This document shows, in pieces, positions 25,953-33,844 of a stretch of DNA of 64,000 nucleotides. This DNA is from Pseudomonas sediminis (GTDB lineage Bacteria > Pseudomonadota > Gammaproteobacteria > Pseudomonadales > Pseudomonadaceae). Position 1 is the first letter of the stretch. Every line of letters begins with the position of its first letter. The stretch lies in the NCBI RefSeq assembly GCF_039555755.1, contig NZ_CP154631.1:3410001-3474000 (forward strand), read 5' to 3'. The position numbers and the translations under genes are program-made. Below the pieces are notes generated by a model. That model did not search any database. It worked only from the letters and a program-made list of their open reading frames with translations, and was not told the DNA's origin.

Positions 25953-28610
25953 ATGCGCACCGAACAATCCAAGACCATCTACCTGAAGGACTATCAGGTT
26001 CCCGATTACCTGATCGACGAGACCCACCTGACCTTCGAGCTGTTCGAGGATCACAGCCTGGTGCACGCGCAACTGGTCATGCGTCGCAACCCTGAAGCCG
26101 GTGCCGGTCTGCCGAAACTGGTGCTCGACGGTCAGCAACTGGAGCTGCTGGAGCTCAAGCTCGATGATCGCGAGCTGAGCGCGGGTGATTACACCCTGAC
26201 CGACAGCCACTTGACCCTGCAGCCGACCCAGGAGCGCTTCGTGGTCGACAGCAGCGTGCGCATCCACCCGGAGAGCAACACCGCGCTGGAGGGGCTGTAC
26301 AAGTCCGGCAAGATGTTCTGCACCCAGTGCGAGGCCGAGGGCTTCCGCAAGATCACCTTCTACCTCGACCGCCCGGATGTGATGAGCAAATTCACCACCA
26401 CGGTCAGTGCCGAGCAGCATGCCTATCCGGTGCTCTTGTCCAACGGCAACCCGATTGCCAGCGGCAGTGAAGAGGGTGGTCGCCACTGGGCGACCTGGGA
26501 AGACCCGTTCAAGAAGCCGGCCTATCTGTTCGCCCTGGTCGCCGGTGACCTCTGGTGCGTCGAGGACAGCTTCACCACCATGAGCAACCGCGAAGTGGCG
26601 CTGCGCATCTACGTCGAGCCGGAGAACATCGACAAGGTGCAGCACGCCATGGACAGCCTCAAGCGTTCGATGAAGTGGGACGAGGAGGTCTACGGCCGCG
26701 AGTATGACCTGGACATCTTCATGATCGTCGCGGTCAACGACTTCAACATGGGCGCCATGGAGAACAAGGGCCTCAACATCTTCAACTCCAGCTGCGTGCT
26801 GGCCAAGGCCGAGACCGCCACCGACGCTGCCCATCAGCGCGTCGAGGCGGTGGTGGCACACGAGTACTTCCACAACTGGTCGGGCAACCGCGTGACCTGC
26901 CGCGACTGGTTCCAGCTGTCGCTCAAGGAAGGCTTCACCGTGTTCCGCGACAGCGAGTTCTCCGCCGACACCCATTCGCGTACGGTCAAACGCATCGAGG
27001 ACGTGGCATACCTGCGTACCCACCAGTTCGCCGAGGACGCGGGCCCCATGGCCCACCCGGTGCGTCCGGACGCGTACATGGAAATCTCCAACTTCTACAC
27101 CCTGACCATCTACGAGAAGGGTGCCGAAGTGCTGCGCATGATCCACACCCTGCTCGGGCCGCAGTTGTTCCGCAAGGGCTCGGATCTGTACTTCGAGCGC
27201 CACGACGGCCAAGCGGTGACCTGCGACGATTTCGTCAAGGCCATGGAAGATGCCAGCGGTATCGATCTGACCCAGTTCAAGCGCTGGTACACCCAAGCGG
27301 GTACGCCGCGCCTGGCGGTCAGCGAGGCGTATGACTCCGCCGCGCAGACCTACAGCCTGACCTTCCGTCAGAGCTGCCCGGCTACGCCGGGGCAGAGCGA
27401 GAAGCTGCCGTTCGTGATTCCGGTGGCGCTCGGCCTGCTCGATGCCCAGGGCGTTGAGCTGCCGCTGCGCCTGCAGGGCGAAAGCGCGTCGCAGGGTACT
27501 AGTCGAGTGTTGTCGGTGACTGAAGCCGAGCAGACCTTCACCTTCGAGGGCGTCGCCGAGAAGCCGCTGCCCTCCTTGCTGCGCGGCTTCAGTGCGCCGG
27601 TCAAGCTGCACTTCCCCTATGACCGCGATCAGCTGATGTTCCTCATGCAGCACGACAGCGACGGCTTCAATCGCTGGGAGGCTGGCCAGCAATTGTCCGT
27701 GCAGGTGCTGCAGGAGCTGATTGGCCAGCATCAGCGCGGCGAGGCTCTGAGCCTGGATCAACGCCTGGTCACTGCGCTGCGAACCCTGCTTGAAGACGAG
27801 TCGCTGGATCAGGCCATGGTCGCGGAGATGCTTTCGCTGCCGGGCGAGGCCTACCTGACCGAGATCAGCGAGGTCGCAGATGTCGAGGCCATCCACGCCG
27901 CGCGCGAATTCGCCCGCAAGGAGCTGGCTTCCGCGCTATTCGCCCCGCTGTGGGCGCGCTACCAAGCCAACCGTGAAGTCTCCAAGGCCACCCCTTACGT
28001 GGCCGAGGCGGCGCACTTCGCTCGCCGCAGTCTGCAGAACATCGCGTTGTCCTACCTCATGCTCAGCGAGAAACCCGAGGTACTGGCGGCTTGCGTCGAT
28101 CAGTTCGACAACGCCGACAACATGACCGAGCGCCTGGCGGCCCTGGCCGTACTGGTCAATTCGCCATTCCAGGAAGAGCAGGGCAAGGCACTGGCCATGT
28201 TCGCCGACTTCTTCAAGGACGATCCACTGGTCATGGATCAGTGGTTCAGCGTGCAGGCTGGTTGCCCGCTGCCGGGTGGTCTGGAGCGCGTGCATGCGTT
28301 GATGCAGCACGAAGCCTTCACCCTGAAGAATCCGAACAAGGTGCGTGCGCTGATCGGAGCCTTCGCCAACCAGAACCTGATCAACTTTCACCGCGCCGAC
28401 GGGGCGGGCTACCGCTTTCTCGCCGACCAGGTGATCACCCTCAATGCGCTCAACCCGCAGATCGCTTCGCGCCTGCTGGCGCCGCTGACCCGCTGGCGCA
28501 AATACGGTTCGGCGCGTCAGGCACTGATGAAGGCCGAGCTGGAGCGCATCCTCGCTTCCGGCGAGCTGTCCAGTGATGTCTATGAAGTGGTGAGTAAAAG
28601 CCTGGCGTAA
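25953..28610 (+). CDS. pepN: Aminopeptidase N (M1 family)
   Basis: Cytoplasmic zinc aminopeptidase of 885 residues (E. coli PepN 870). The exopeptidase motif GAMENKGLN near residue 268 and the zinc site HEYFHNWSGNRVTCRDWFQLSLKEG (HExxH near 303, distal Glu 19 residues on) are intact. The N-terminal beta saddle (YQVPDYLIDETHLTFEL) and the C-terminal helical cup (from about 545) are both present. Start ATG 25953 follows AGAGG. A strong terminator 20 bases after the stop makes it a single gene or the end of the DUF1315/DUF2797 unit. Confidence 0.97.
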   Translation: MRTEQSKTIYLKDYQVPDYLIDETHLTFELFEDHSLVHAQLVMRRNPEAGAGLPKLVLDGQQLELLELKLDDRELSAGDYTLTDSHLTLQPTQERFVVDSSVRIHPESNTALEGLYKSGKMFCTQCEAEGFRKITFYLDRPDVMSKFTTTVSAEQHAYPVLLSNGNPIASGSEEGGRHWATWEDPFKKPAYLFALVAGDLWCVEDSFTTMSNREVALRIYVEPENIDKVQHAMDSLKRSMKWDEEVYGREYDLDIFMIVAVNDFNMGAMENKGLNIFNSSCVLAKAETATDAAHQRVEAVVAHEYFHNWSGNRVTCRDWFQLSLKEGFTVFRDSEFSADTHSRTVKRIEDVAYLRTHQFAEDAGPMAHPVRPDAYMEISNFYTLTIYEKGAEVLRMIHTLLGPQLFRKGSDLYFERHDGQAVTCDDFVKAMEDASGIDLTQFKRWYTQAGTPRLAVSEAYDSAAQTYSLTFRQSCPATPGQSEKLPFVIPVALGLLDAQGVELPLRLQGESASQGTSRVLSVTEAEQTFTFEGVAEKPLPSLLRGFSAPVKLHFPYDRDQLMFLMQHDSDGFNRWEAGQQLSVQVLQELIGQHQRGEALSLDQRLVTALRTLLEDESLDQAMVAEMLSLPGEAYLTEISEVADVEAIHAAREFARKELASALFAPLWARYQANREVSKATPYVAEAAHFARRSLQNIALSYLMLSEKPEVLAACVDQFDNADNMTERLAALAVLVNSPFQEEQGKALAMFADFFKDDPLVMDQWFSVQAGCPLPGGLERVHALMQHEAFTLKNPNKVRALIGAFANQNLINFHRADGAGYRFLADQVITLNALNPQIASRLLAPLTRWRKYGSARQALMKAELERILASGELSSDVYEVVSKSLA

Positions 28611-28631
28611 GACGGTTTTGGCTTTACAGGA

Positions 28632-28666
28632 AGTGTTACCGGCCTATGGCTGGTAACACTTTTTTG
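28632..28666 (+). terminator. Terminator of pepN
   Basis: AGTGTTACCGGCC pairs with GGCTGGTAACACT (one mismatch, loop TAT) and is followed by six T. Confidence 0.93.
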
Positions 28667-29084
28667 TTACCCAGCGAAATATGCGGGCCGCTGGTTATGT
28701 GTTTGTACACTTAAATTCGAGTGTCGGTGCTTGACAATGAGACGTTATTTTTAGCCGCTAACCCATGCATAGCAGGGGGGGATTGGCATAAAGCGTCGGA
28801 TCGTAGGACAAAGTGCGCCACTTTTTCTCGTCTTTTGGTCAGTGGCTGATCAGTCACGAAAAGAAACCACCCAGCGGCTCTCCCACGCCTGTTTGCGCTG
28901 ATACAACTGTTTGAATTGGCACCATGGTTGCAGTACTGAGCAGGACTTGACCGCGTGCAAGCTCTCGCTGGTCGTTGGAACATGTCGCTACAAAATAGAA
29001 AACACAAGCCGTCGTCAGTACGGCAATTCGCGACCCGGCTACGGGATCGCCCAAAAGAATGATCTGTCCACGGAGTGAGTCTCG
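28667..29084. other. Intergenic stretch upstream of the DUF1302 gene
   Basis: About 420 bases with no supported gene. The frames present are short, lack ribosome binding sites and show no domain. AT-richer patches such as TTGACAATGAGACG (from about 28731) are likely promoter DNA for the outer-membrane gene, but no clear -35/-10 pair with proper spacing could be fixed. Confidence 0.55.
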
Positions 29085-31094
29085 ATGGAAATTAAGTCCC
29101 GCAAGCCCGTTCTACGTTTTGCCCCGGCCAAGGCCGGCTTTGCGTTCGCAGGCGTTCTGCCGTTGCTGGTCGCCGCCCAGGCTCAAGCGGTGGAGTTCAG
29201 CTTCGCCGATAACGAAATCACCGGTTCCATTGACACCACCATCTCCTACGGCCAGCTGTGGCGCGTACAGGGGCAGGACAAGACCAACAACGACATCAAC
29301 ACCAACGATGGCAACCGCAACTTCGATACCGGCCTGGTTTCCGAAGTGTTCAAGATCACTACCGACCTGGAGGCTTCCTACCAGAACTATGGTGTCTTCG
29401 TCCGTGGCACGGCTTTCTATGACACCCAGATCATGGACAAGCGCAACGATTACTATGATGCCAACACACCGGCTCAGCCGAGCCAAAGCTATCCGCGCGA
29501 TAACACCTTCACACGTGAAACCCGCCACAAGGCAGGTCGTGACGCGCAGATTCTTGACGCCTACGTCTATGGCAACTGGGACGTGGCCAACATGCCTGTC
29601 TCTGGTCGTTTCGGTAAGCAGGTATTCAACTGGGGCGAGGGTCTGTTCTATCGCGGTGGTGTGAACACCACCAACCCGGTCGATGCTGCCAAGTTCCGTT
29701 TGCCAGGCTCGGAAGTGAAGGAAGTGCTGGTTCCGGTCGAGGCTCTTAGTTTCAACATCGGTTTGACCGATAACCTTTCGATGGAGACCTTCTATCAGTT
29801 CAACTGGAAAGAGAGTGCTATCGATCCGGTCGGTACCTATTTCTCTGAGACCGACTTGTTTGCTGACGGCGGTCATACCGCTTATAACGAAAGTGGTGCG
29901 CTAGCTGGGGCCCTGACACCGAACCCGCTGCTCGGTGGTCTTTCGCTTTATCAAGCCTCCGTATTGAACCCTGCTTATGGGCTGAATGGGAGTTCATTTG
30001 CCACGTCTGACGCTTTCAAAGTTGCATCTATCAAGAATGACCTGAATGCAAAGAACGATGGCCAGTTCGGCGTTGCGTTTCGCTATATTGCAGAAGAGTT
30101 GAACTCAACGGAGTTCGGCTTCTACTTCGTGAACTACCACGCCAAGGAGCCGTCGATTTATGCGCAGCTCGATGATGCCTATGGCGGTATGACGGCAGGA
30201 CAATTTGGTGCTCTCGTCGGTAGTGCTCCTGTTCAGGGCGCGGCTCTGCAGACCGCAGCTGCCGCAGGTGTGGCAGGTAGCCCCGCTGCTGTTGCGGCTA
30301 TTGCACGGCAAATTGCTGGTGGTCTGGTTTCAGTTGATCTGGCCGATCAGATCCAGGCTAGTCGCCAATATGCTGAAGATGTCCGTATGATGGGTTTGAG
30401 CTTCAACACCACTGTGGGTAATGCCTCGGTGTTTGGTGAATTCTCTTACCGCCCGAATCTTCCGATTGGTATTGCAACTACCAACGACCTGTTGGGGCAA
30501 GTGCTCCAGCAAGCGCCGCAGATCGCTCTGGGTCAACAGGTACAGGTTGGAGGCCAGACGGTGAGTCTTGATAATCGCCGCTTGAGCAACTACGAGCGCG
30601 TTGAGGCCTTCAATACTTCCATTGGCACCATCTACAACTTCGGCCCGTCTCTGGGCTTTGATTCTCTTTTTGGTGTGGCTGAACTCGGCTCTGAGCATAT
30701 TCGCGGCAGCAGTCTGAAATACACAGACTTCCAGGGGAACGTGCGTTATTACTCTGGTCGTGCAAATGGATCCTACATCTCCGGCTACGATCGCGACGAT
30801 CAGATCAACAAGAACGCCTATGGCTACACTCTGGTGCTCTCCGGTACCTGGAACGACGTTTACGCTGGCGTGAACCTGTCGCCCTTCGCCGTGTTCAAGC
30901 ACGATTTCGAAGGTAACTCGCACCAGACCGGCAACTTCATCGAAGGTCGCAAGGCCTACACCGTCGGTATGCGTGCCAGCTACCTGAACAGCCTGGAAGC
31001 CGAGCTCCAGTACACCGAGTTCTATGGCGCAGGCCAGAACAACGGTGCGCGCGACCGAGACAATATCGGTCTGAACGTCAAGTACTCCTTCTAA
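29085..31094 (+). CDS. DUF1302 family outer-membrane protein
   Basis: A 669-residue protein with a long signal peptide (cut near AQAQA-VEF, residue 36) and a beta-rich body, with alternating polar and aromatic strands up to a C-terminal NIGLNVKYSF ending in Phe, the classic signal of outer-membrane barrels. DUF1302 proteins are thought to be surface channels or receptors for hydrophobic compounds and stand next to DUF1329 genes. The middle third (about 29880-30720) is clearly richer in A and T and uses rarer codons than both ends. It is the first gene of a four-gene module with DUF1329, YCF48-like and RND proteins. Confidence 0.9.
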   Translation: MEIKSRKPVLRFAPAKAGFAFAGVLPLLVAAQAQAVEFSFADNEITGSIDTTISYGQLWRVQGQDKTNNDINTNDGNRNFDTGLVSEVFKITTDLEASYQNYGVFVRGTAFYDTQIMDKRNDYYDANTPAQPSQSYPRDNTFTRETRHKAGRDAQILDAYVYGNWDVANMPVSGRFGKQVFNWGEGLFYRGGVNTTNPVDAAKFRLPGSEVKEVLVPVEALSFNIGLTDNLSMETFYQFNWKESAIDPVGTYFSETDLFADGGHTAYNESGALAGALTPNPLLGGLSLYQASVLNPAYGLNGSSFATSDAFKVASIKNDLNAKNDGQFGVAFRYIAEELNSTEFGFYFVNYHAKEPSIYAQLDDAYGGMTAGQFGALVGSAPVQGAALQTAAAAGVAGSPAAVAAIARQIAGGLVSVDLADQIQASRQYAEDVRMMGLSFNTTVGNASVFGEFSYRPNLPIGIATTNDLLGQVLQQAPQIALGQQVQVGGQTVSLDNRRLSNYERVEAFNTSIGTIYNFGPSLGFDSLFGVAELGSEHIRGSSLKYTDFQGNVRYYSGRANGSYISGYDRDDQINKNAYGYTLVLSGTWNDVYAGVNLSPFAVFKHDFEGNSHQTGNFIEGRKAYTVGMRASYLNSLEAELQYTEFYGAGQNNGARDRDNIGLNVKYSF

Positions 31095-31115
31095 TACCCA
31101 TAACCAGAAAAAACG

Positions 31116-31137
31116 CCGGGCGCCGTTGGGCGCCCGG
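31116..31137 (+). promoter_or_regulatory. Intercistronic hairpin between DUF1302 and DUF1329 genes
   Basis: CCGGGCGCC (31116-31124) pairs perfectly with GGCGCCCGG (31129-31137) across four bases. No T run follows, so it is more likely an mRNA stabiliser or partial terminator that sets unequal levels of the two products. Confidence 0.6.
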
Positions 31138-31162
31138 TCAGACTCTTCACGGAGAATTACCC

Positions 31163-32533
31163 ATGCTGAACAAGCACAGGCTGATGGCCGTAGCCGTTGC
31201 GCTGGCATTTTCCGCCGGCTCCGCGCTGGCTGCCGTTTCCTCGCAGGAAGCCGCAAAACTTGGCGATACCCTGACTCCCTTCGGCGCCGAAAAAGCCGGC
31301 AACGCAGCCGGCACTATTCCGGCCTGGACCGGTGGCATCACCCAGCCGCCGGCGGGTTACGCCCGCTCGGGCCAGCACCACGTCAATCCGTTCCCGGACG
31401 ACAAGCCGCTGTTCACCATCACCGCGGCCAACCTGAGCCAGTACGAGGCCAACCTGACCCCGGGTCAGATCGCCATGTTCAAGGCTTATCCGGAAACCTA
31501 TCAGATGCCGGTCTACCAGACCCGCCGCTCCGGCTCCGCGCCGCAGTGGGTCTATGACAACACCGTCAAGAACGCCACCAGCGCTAAGCTGGTCGATGGC
31601 GGCAACGGCTTCTCCGATGCCTACGGCGGTATCCCGTTCCCGATCCCGCAGAACGGTGTCGAGGCGCTGTGGAACCACATCGCCCGCTACCGCGGCACCT
31701 ATATTGTGCGTCGCGCCTCGGAAGTGGCAGTACAGCGCAATGGCGCTTACTCGCTGGTCACTTCCCAGCAGGAAGCGCTGTTCAAGTACTACCTGCAGAA
31801 CGGCTCCTTCGCCGACCTGAACAACATCATGTTCTACTACCTGTCCTTCACCACCAGCCCGGCGCGTCTGGCCGGTGGTGCGGTACTGGTTCACGAGACT
31901 CTGGATCAGGTCAAGGAACCCCGTCAGGCCTGGGGTTACAACGCCGGTCAGCGCCGCGTGCGTCGTGCGCCGAACCTGGCTTACGACACCCCGATCGCCG
32001 CTGCTGACGGTCTGCGTACCGCCGACGACACTGACATGTTCAACGGTGCTCCGGATCGCTATGACTGGAAACTGGTGGGCAAGAAGGAAATCTACATCCC
32101 GTACAACAACTACAAGGTCACCAGCCCCGAGGTTAAGTACAAGGATCTGCTGCAGGTGGGTCACCTCAACCCGGCGCTGACCCGTAACGAACTGCACCGC
32201 GTGTGGGTGGTCGAGGGCACGCTGAAGTCCGGCGCCCGCCACATCTACTCCAAGCGTACCCTGTTCCTCGACGAGGACAGCTGGCAGGCTGCGGTGGTGG
32301 ATCAGTACGACGGTCGTGGCGAGCTGTGGCGCGTTTCCATCGCTTACCTGAAGAACTACTACGATCTGCCGACCACCTGGTCCGCGCTCGATGTGTTCCA
32401 TGATCTGCAGGCGCGTCGTTATCACGTGCAGAACCTGGACAACGAAGAGAGCAATACCATCGACTTCACCCAGGCCACTCCGGACGACGGCTACTTCAAG
32501 CCAGCAGCCCTGCGTCGCCGCGGTACGCGATAA
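31163..32533 (+). CDS. DUF1329 family periplasmic/outer-membrane protein
   Basis: A 456-residue exported protein with signal peptide (MLNKHRLMAVAVALAFSAGSALA, cut near residue 23) and the DUF1329 opening VSSQEAAKLGDTLTPFGAEKAGNAAGTIPAWTGG. Later blocks AYGGIPFPIPQNGVEALWNH, QAWGYNAGQRRVRRAPNLAYD and RYHVQNLDNEESNTIDFTQ are typical of the family. The fold is expected to resemble LolA/LolB-type lipid carriers; ligand unknown. It follows the DUF1302 gene by 68 bases. A terminator after it separates it from the YCF48-like gene. Confidence 0.92.
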   Translation: MLNKHRLMAVAVALAFSAGSALAAVSSQEAAKLGDTLTPFGAEKAGNAAGTIPAWTGGITQPPAGYARSGQHHVNPFPDDKPLFTITAANLSQYEANLTPGQIAMFKAYPETYQMPVYQTRRSGSAPQWVYDNTVKNATSAKLVDGGNGFSDAYGGIPFPIPQNGVEALWNHIARYRGTYIVRRASEVAVQRNGAYSLVTSQQEALFKYYLQNGSFADLNNIMFYYLSFTTSPARLAGGAVLVHETLDQVKEPRQAWGYNAGQRRVRRAPNLAYDTPIAAADGLRTADDTDMFNGAPDRYDWKLVGKKEIYIPYNNYKVTSPEVKYKDLLQVGHLNPALTRNELHRVWVVEGTLKSGARHIYSKRTLFLDEDSWQAAVVDQYDGRGELWRVSIAYLKNYYDLPTTWSALDVFHDLQARRYHVQNLDNEESNTIDFTQATPDDGYFKPAALRRRGTR

Positions 32534-32553
32534 TAGTCGTGTAGTCTCACGCG

Positions 32554-32582
32554 AAGGCCGCTACAGTAGTAGCGGCCTTTTC
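32554..32582 (+). terminator. Terminator after the DUF1329 gene
   Basis: AAGGCCGCTAC pairs with GTAGCGGCCTT across a four-base loop and enters four T. The short T run suggests incomplete termination, allowing some read-through into the YCF48-like/RND pair. Confidence 0.8.
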
Positions 32583-32731
32583 GTATCAGCTTGATGGATA
32601 GGCTTCTATCACGCGGGTTTTGCCTTAACAAAACATAACGTCGCGCCAATTGTCAGGGCTTTCCGAAGCTCGCTAGGATGAGCGGCCTGCTAATCAGCAG
32701 TACCGCCTATAACAAGAAAGGGGGAAGGTAT

Positions 32732-33826
32732 ATGAGTGAGCCCGTCATGCGGCGCACCCAGTCCGGTCTGGCGCCCATCCTGGCGCGCAAATCGGCGCTC
32801 CGTGTCCATTCGCCGCTGGCTAAAGCGCTCTCGCTGTGCAGTGTGCTTTCCATTCTGGCTTTCGCTGCCGCACCCTTGCAGGCCGAGACCTCGGCTGCGG
32901 CTGATGCCGGCTTCGCCATCGAGTCGCCCAAGGCCGTGCACAGCCTGTTGCTCGATGTGGTCAACACCGGCGAGCGCCTGGTTGCCGTTGGCGACCGTGG
33001 CCACATTCTCTATTCCAACGACCAGGGGCAAAGCTGGCAGCAGGCCAAGGTGCCGACTCGCCAGATGCTGACCTCCCTGTTCTTCGTCGATGCGCAGCAT
33101 GGTTGGGTCGTCGGTCACGATGCGCAGATCCTCGCGACCACCGATGGCGGCCTGACCTGGACCAAGCAGTACGAAGACCTCGAACGCGAGGCGCCGCTGC
33201 TGGATATCTGGTTCAAGGATCTTGAGACCGGCTACGCCGTGGGCGCTTATGGCGCGCTGCTGGAAACCAACGATGGTGGCCAGAACTGGGAAGACGCCAG
33301 CGATCGTCTCGACAACGAAGACGCCTATCACCTCAATGCCATTGCCGCTGTGAAGGACTCGGGCCTGTTTATCGTCGGTGAGCTGGGCCAGATGTTCCGC
33401 TCCGCTGACTGGGGCCAGACCTGGGAACGCATCGAGGATCTGCCCTACGAGGGTTCGCTGTTCGGCGTGCTCGGCACCGACCAGTCGGCCACCTTGCTGG
33501 CCTACGGCCTGCGCGGCCACCTGTTCCGTTCCACCGACTTCGGTGATAGCTGGCAGCAGGTCAAACTCAATACGCCGAACAATGGTCCGCTGGAGTTCGG
33601 TCTGGCCGATGGCGCGCTGCTCAATGATGGCAACGTCGCTGTGGTAGGGCACGGTGGCACCGTGTTGCGCAGCAAGGATCACGGTCAGACTTTCAGCCTG
33701 ATCAACCGTCCCGACCGCCTTTCGCTGGCCGGGGTAGCTGCACTGGATAACGGCAACCTGATCCTGGTGGGGCAGGGCGGCGTTCACCTCGCCGCCTCGA
33801 CTGGCGCCGATCTGGGCCAACAATAA
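32732..33826 (+). CDS. YCF48-like beta-propeller protein
   Basis: A 364-residue exported protein. The N terminus holds a long basic region then a hydrophobic stretch (about 31-50, ending QAETSA). The rest is built from BNR/YCF48-type repeats: GDRGHILYSNDQGQSWQQ, GHDAQILATTDGGLTWTKQ, GAYGALLETNDGGQNWEDA, RGHLFRSTDFGDSWQQV and GGTVLRSKDHGQTF, i.e. a seven-bladed propeller. I start at 32732, after GGGGGAAGG. Such propellers are assembly or accessory factors; this one precedes the RND gene by 18 bases and probably works with it in the periplasm. Confidence 0.9.
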   Translation: MSEPVMRRTQSGLAPILARKSALRVHSPLAKALSLCSVLSILAFAAAPLQAETSAAADAGFAIESPKAVHSLLLDVVNTGERLVAVGDRGHILYSNDQGQSWQQAKVPTRQMLTSLFFVDAQHGWVVGHDAQILATTDGGLTWTKQYEDLEREAPLLDIWFKDLETGYAVGAYGALLETNDGGQNWEDASDRLDNEDAYHLNAIAAVKDSGLFIVGELGQMFRSADWGQTWERIEDLPYEGSLFGVLGTDQSATLLAYGLRGHLFRSTDFGDSWQQVKLNTPNNGPLEFGLADGALLNDGNVAVVGHGGTVLRSKDHGQTFSLINRPDRLSLAGVAALDNGNLILVGQGGVHLAASTGADLGQQ

Positions 33827-33844
33827 CAAGCCGGGAGCCTTTGC

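Noticed and set aside
25581-27896. Open frame of 771 codons on the minus strand
   Set aside because: Antisense shadow of pepN and the DUF2797 gene.
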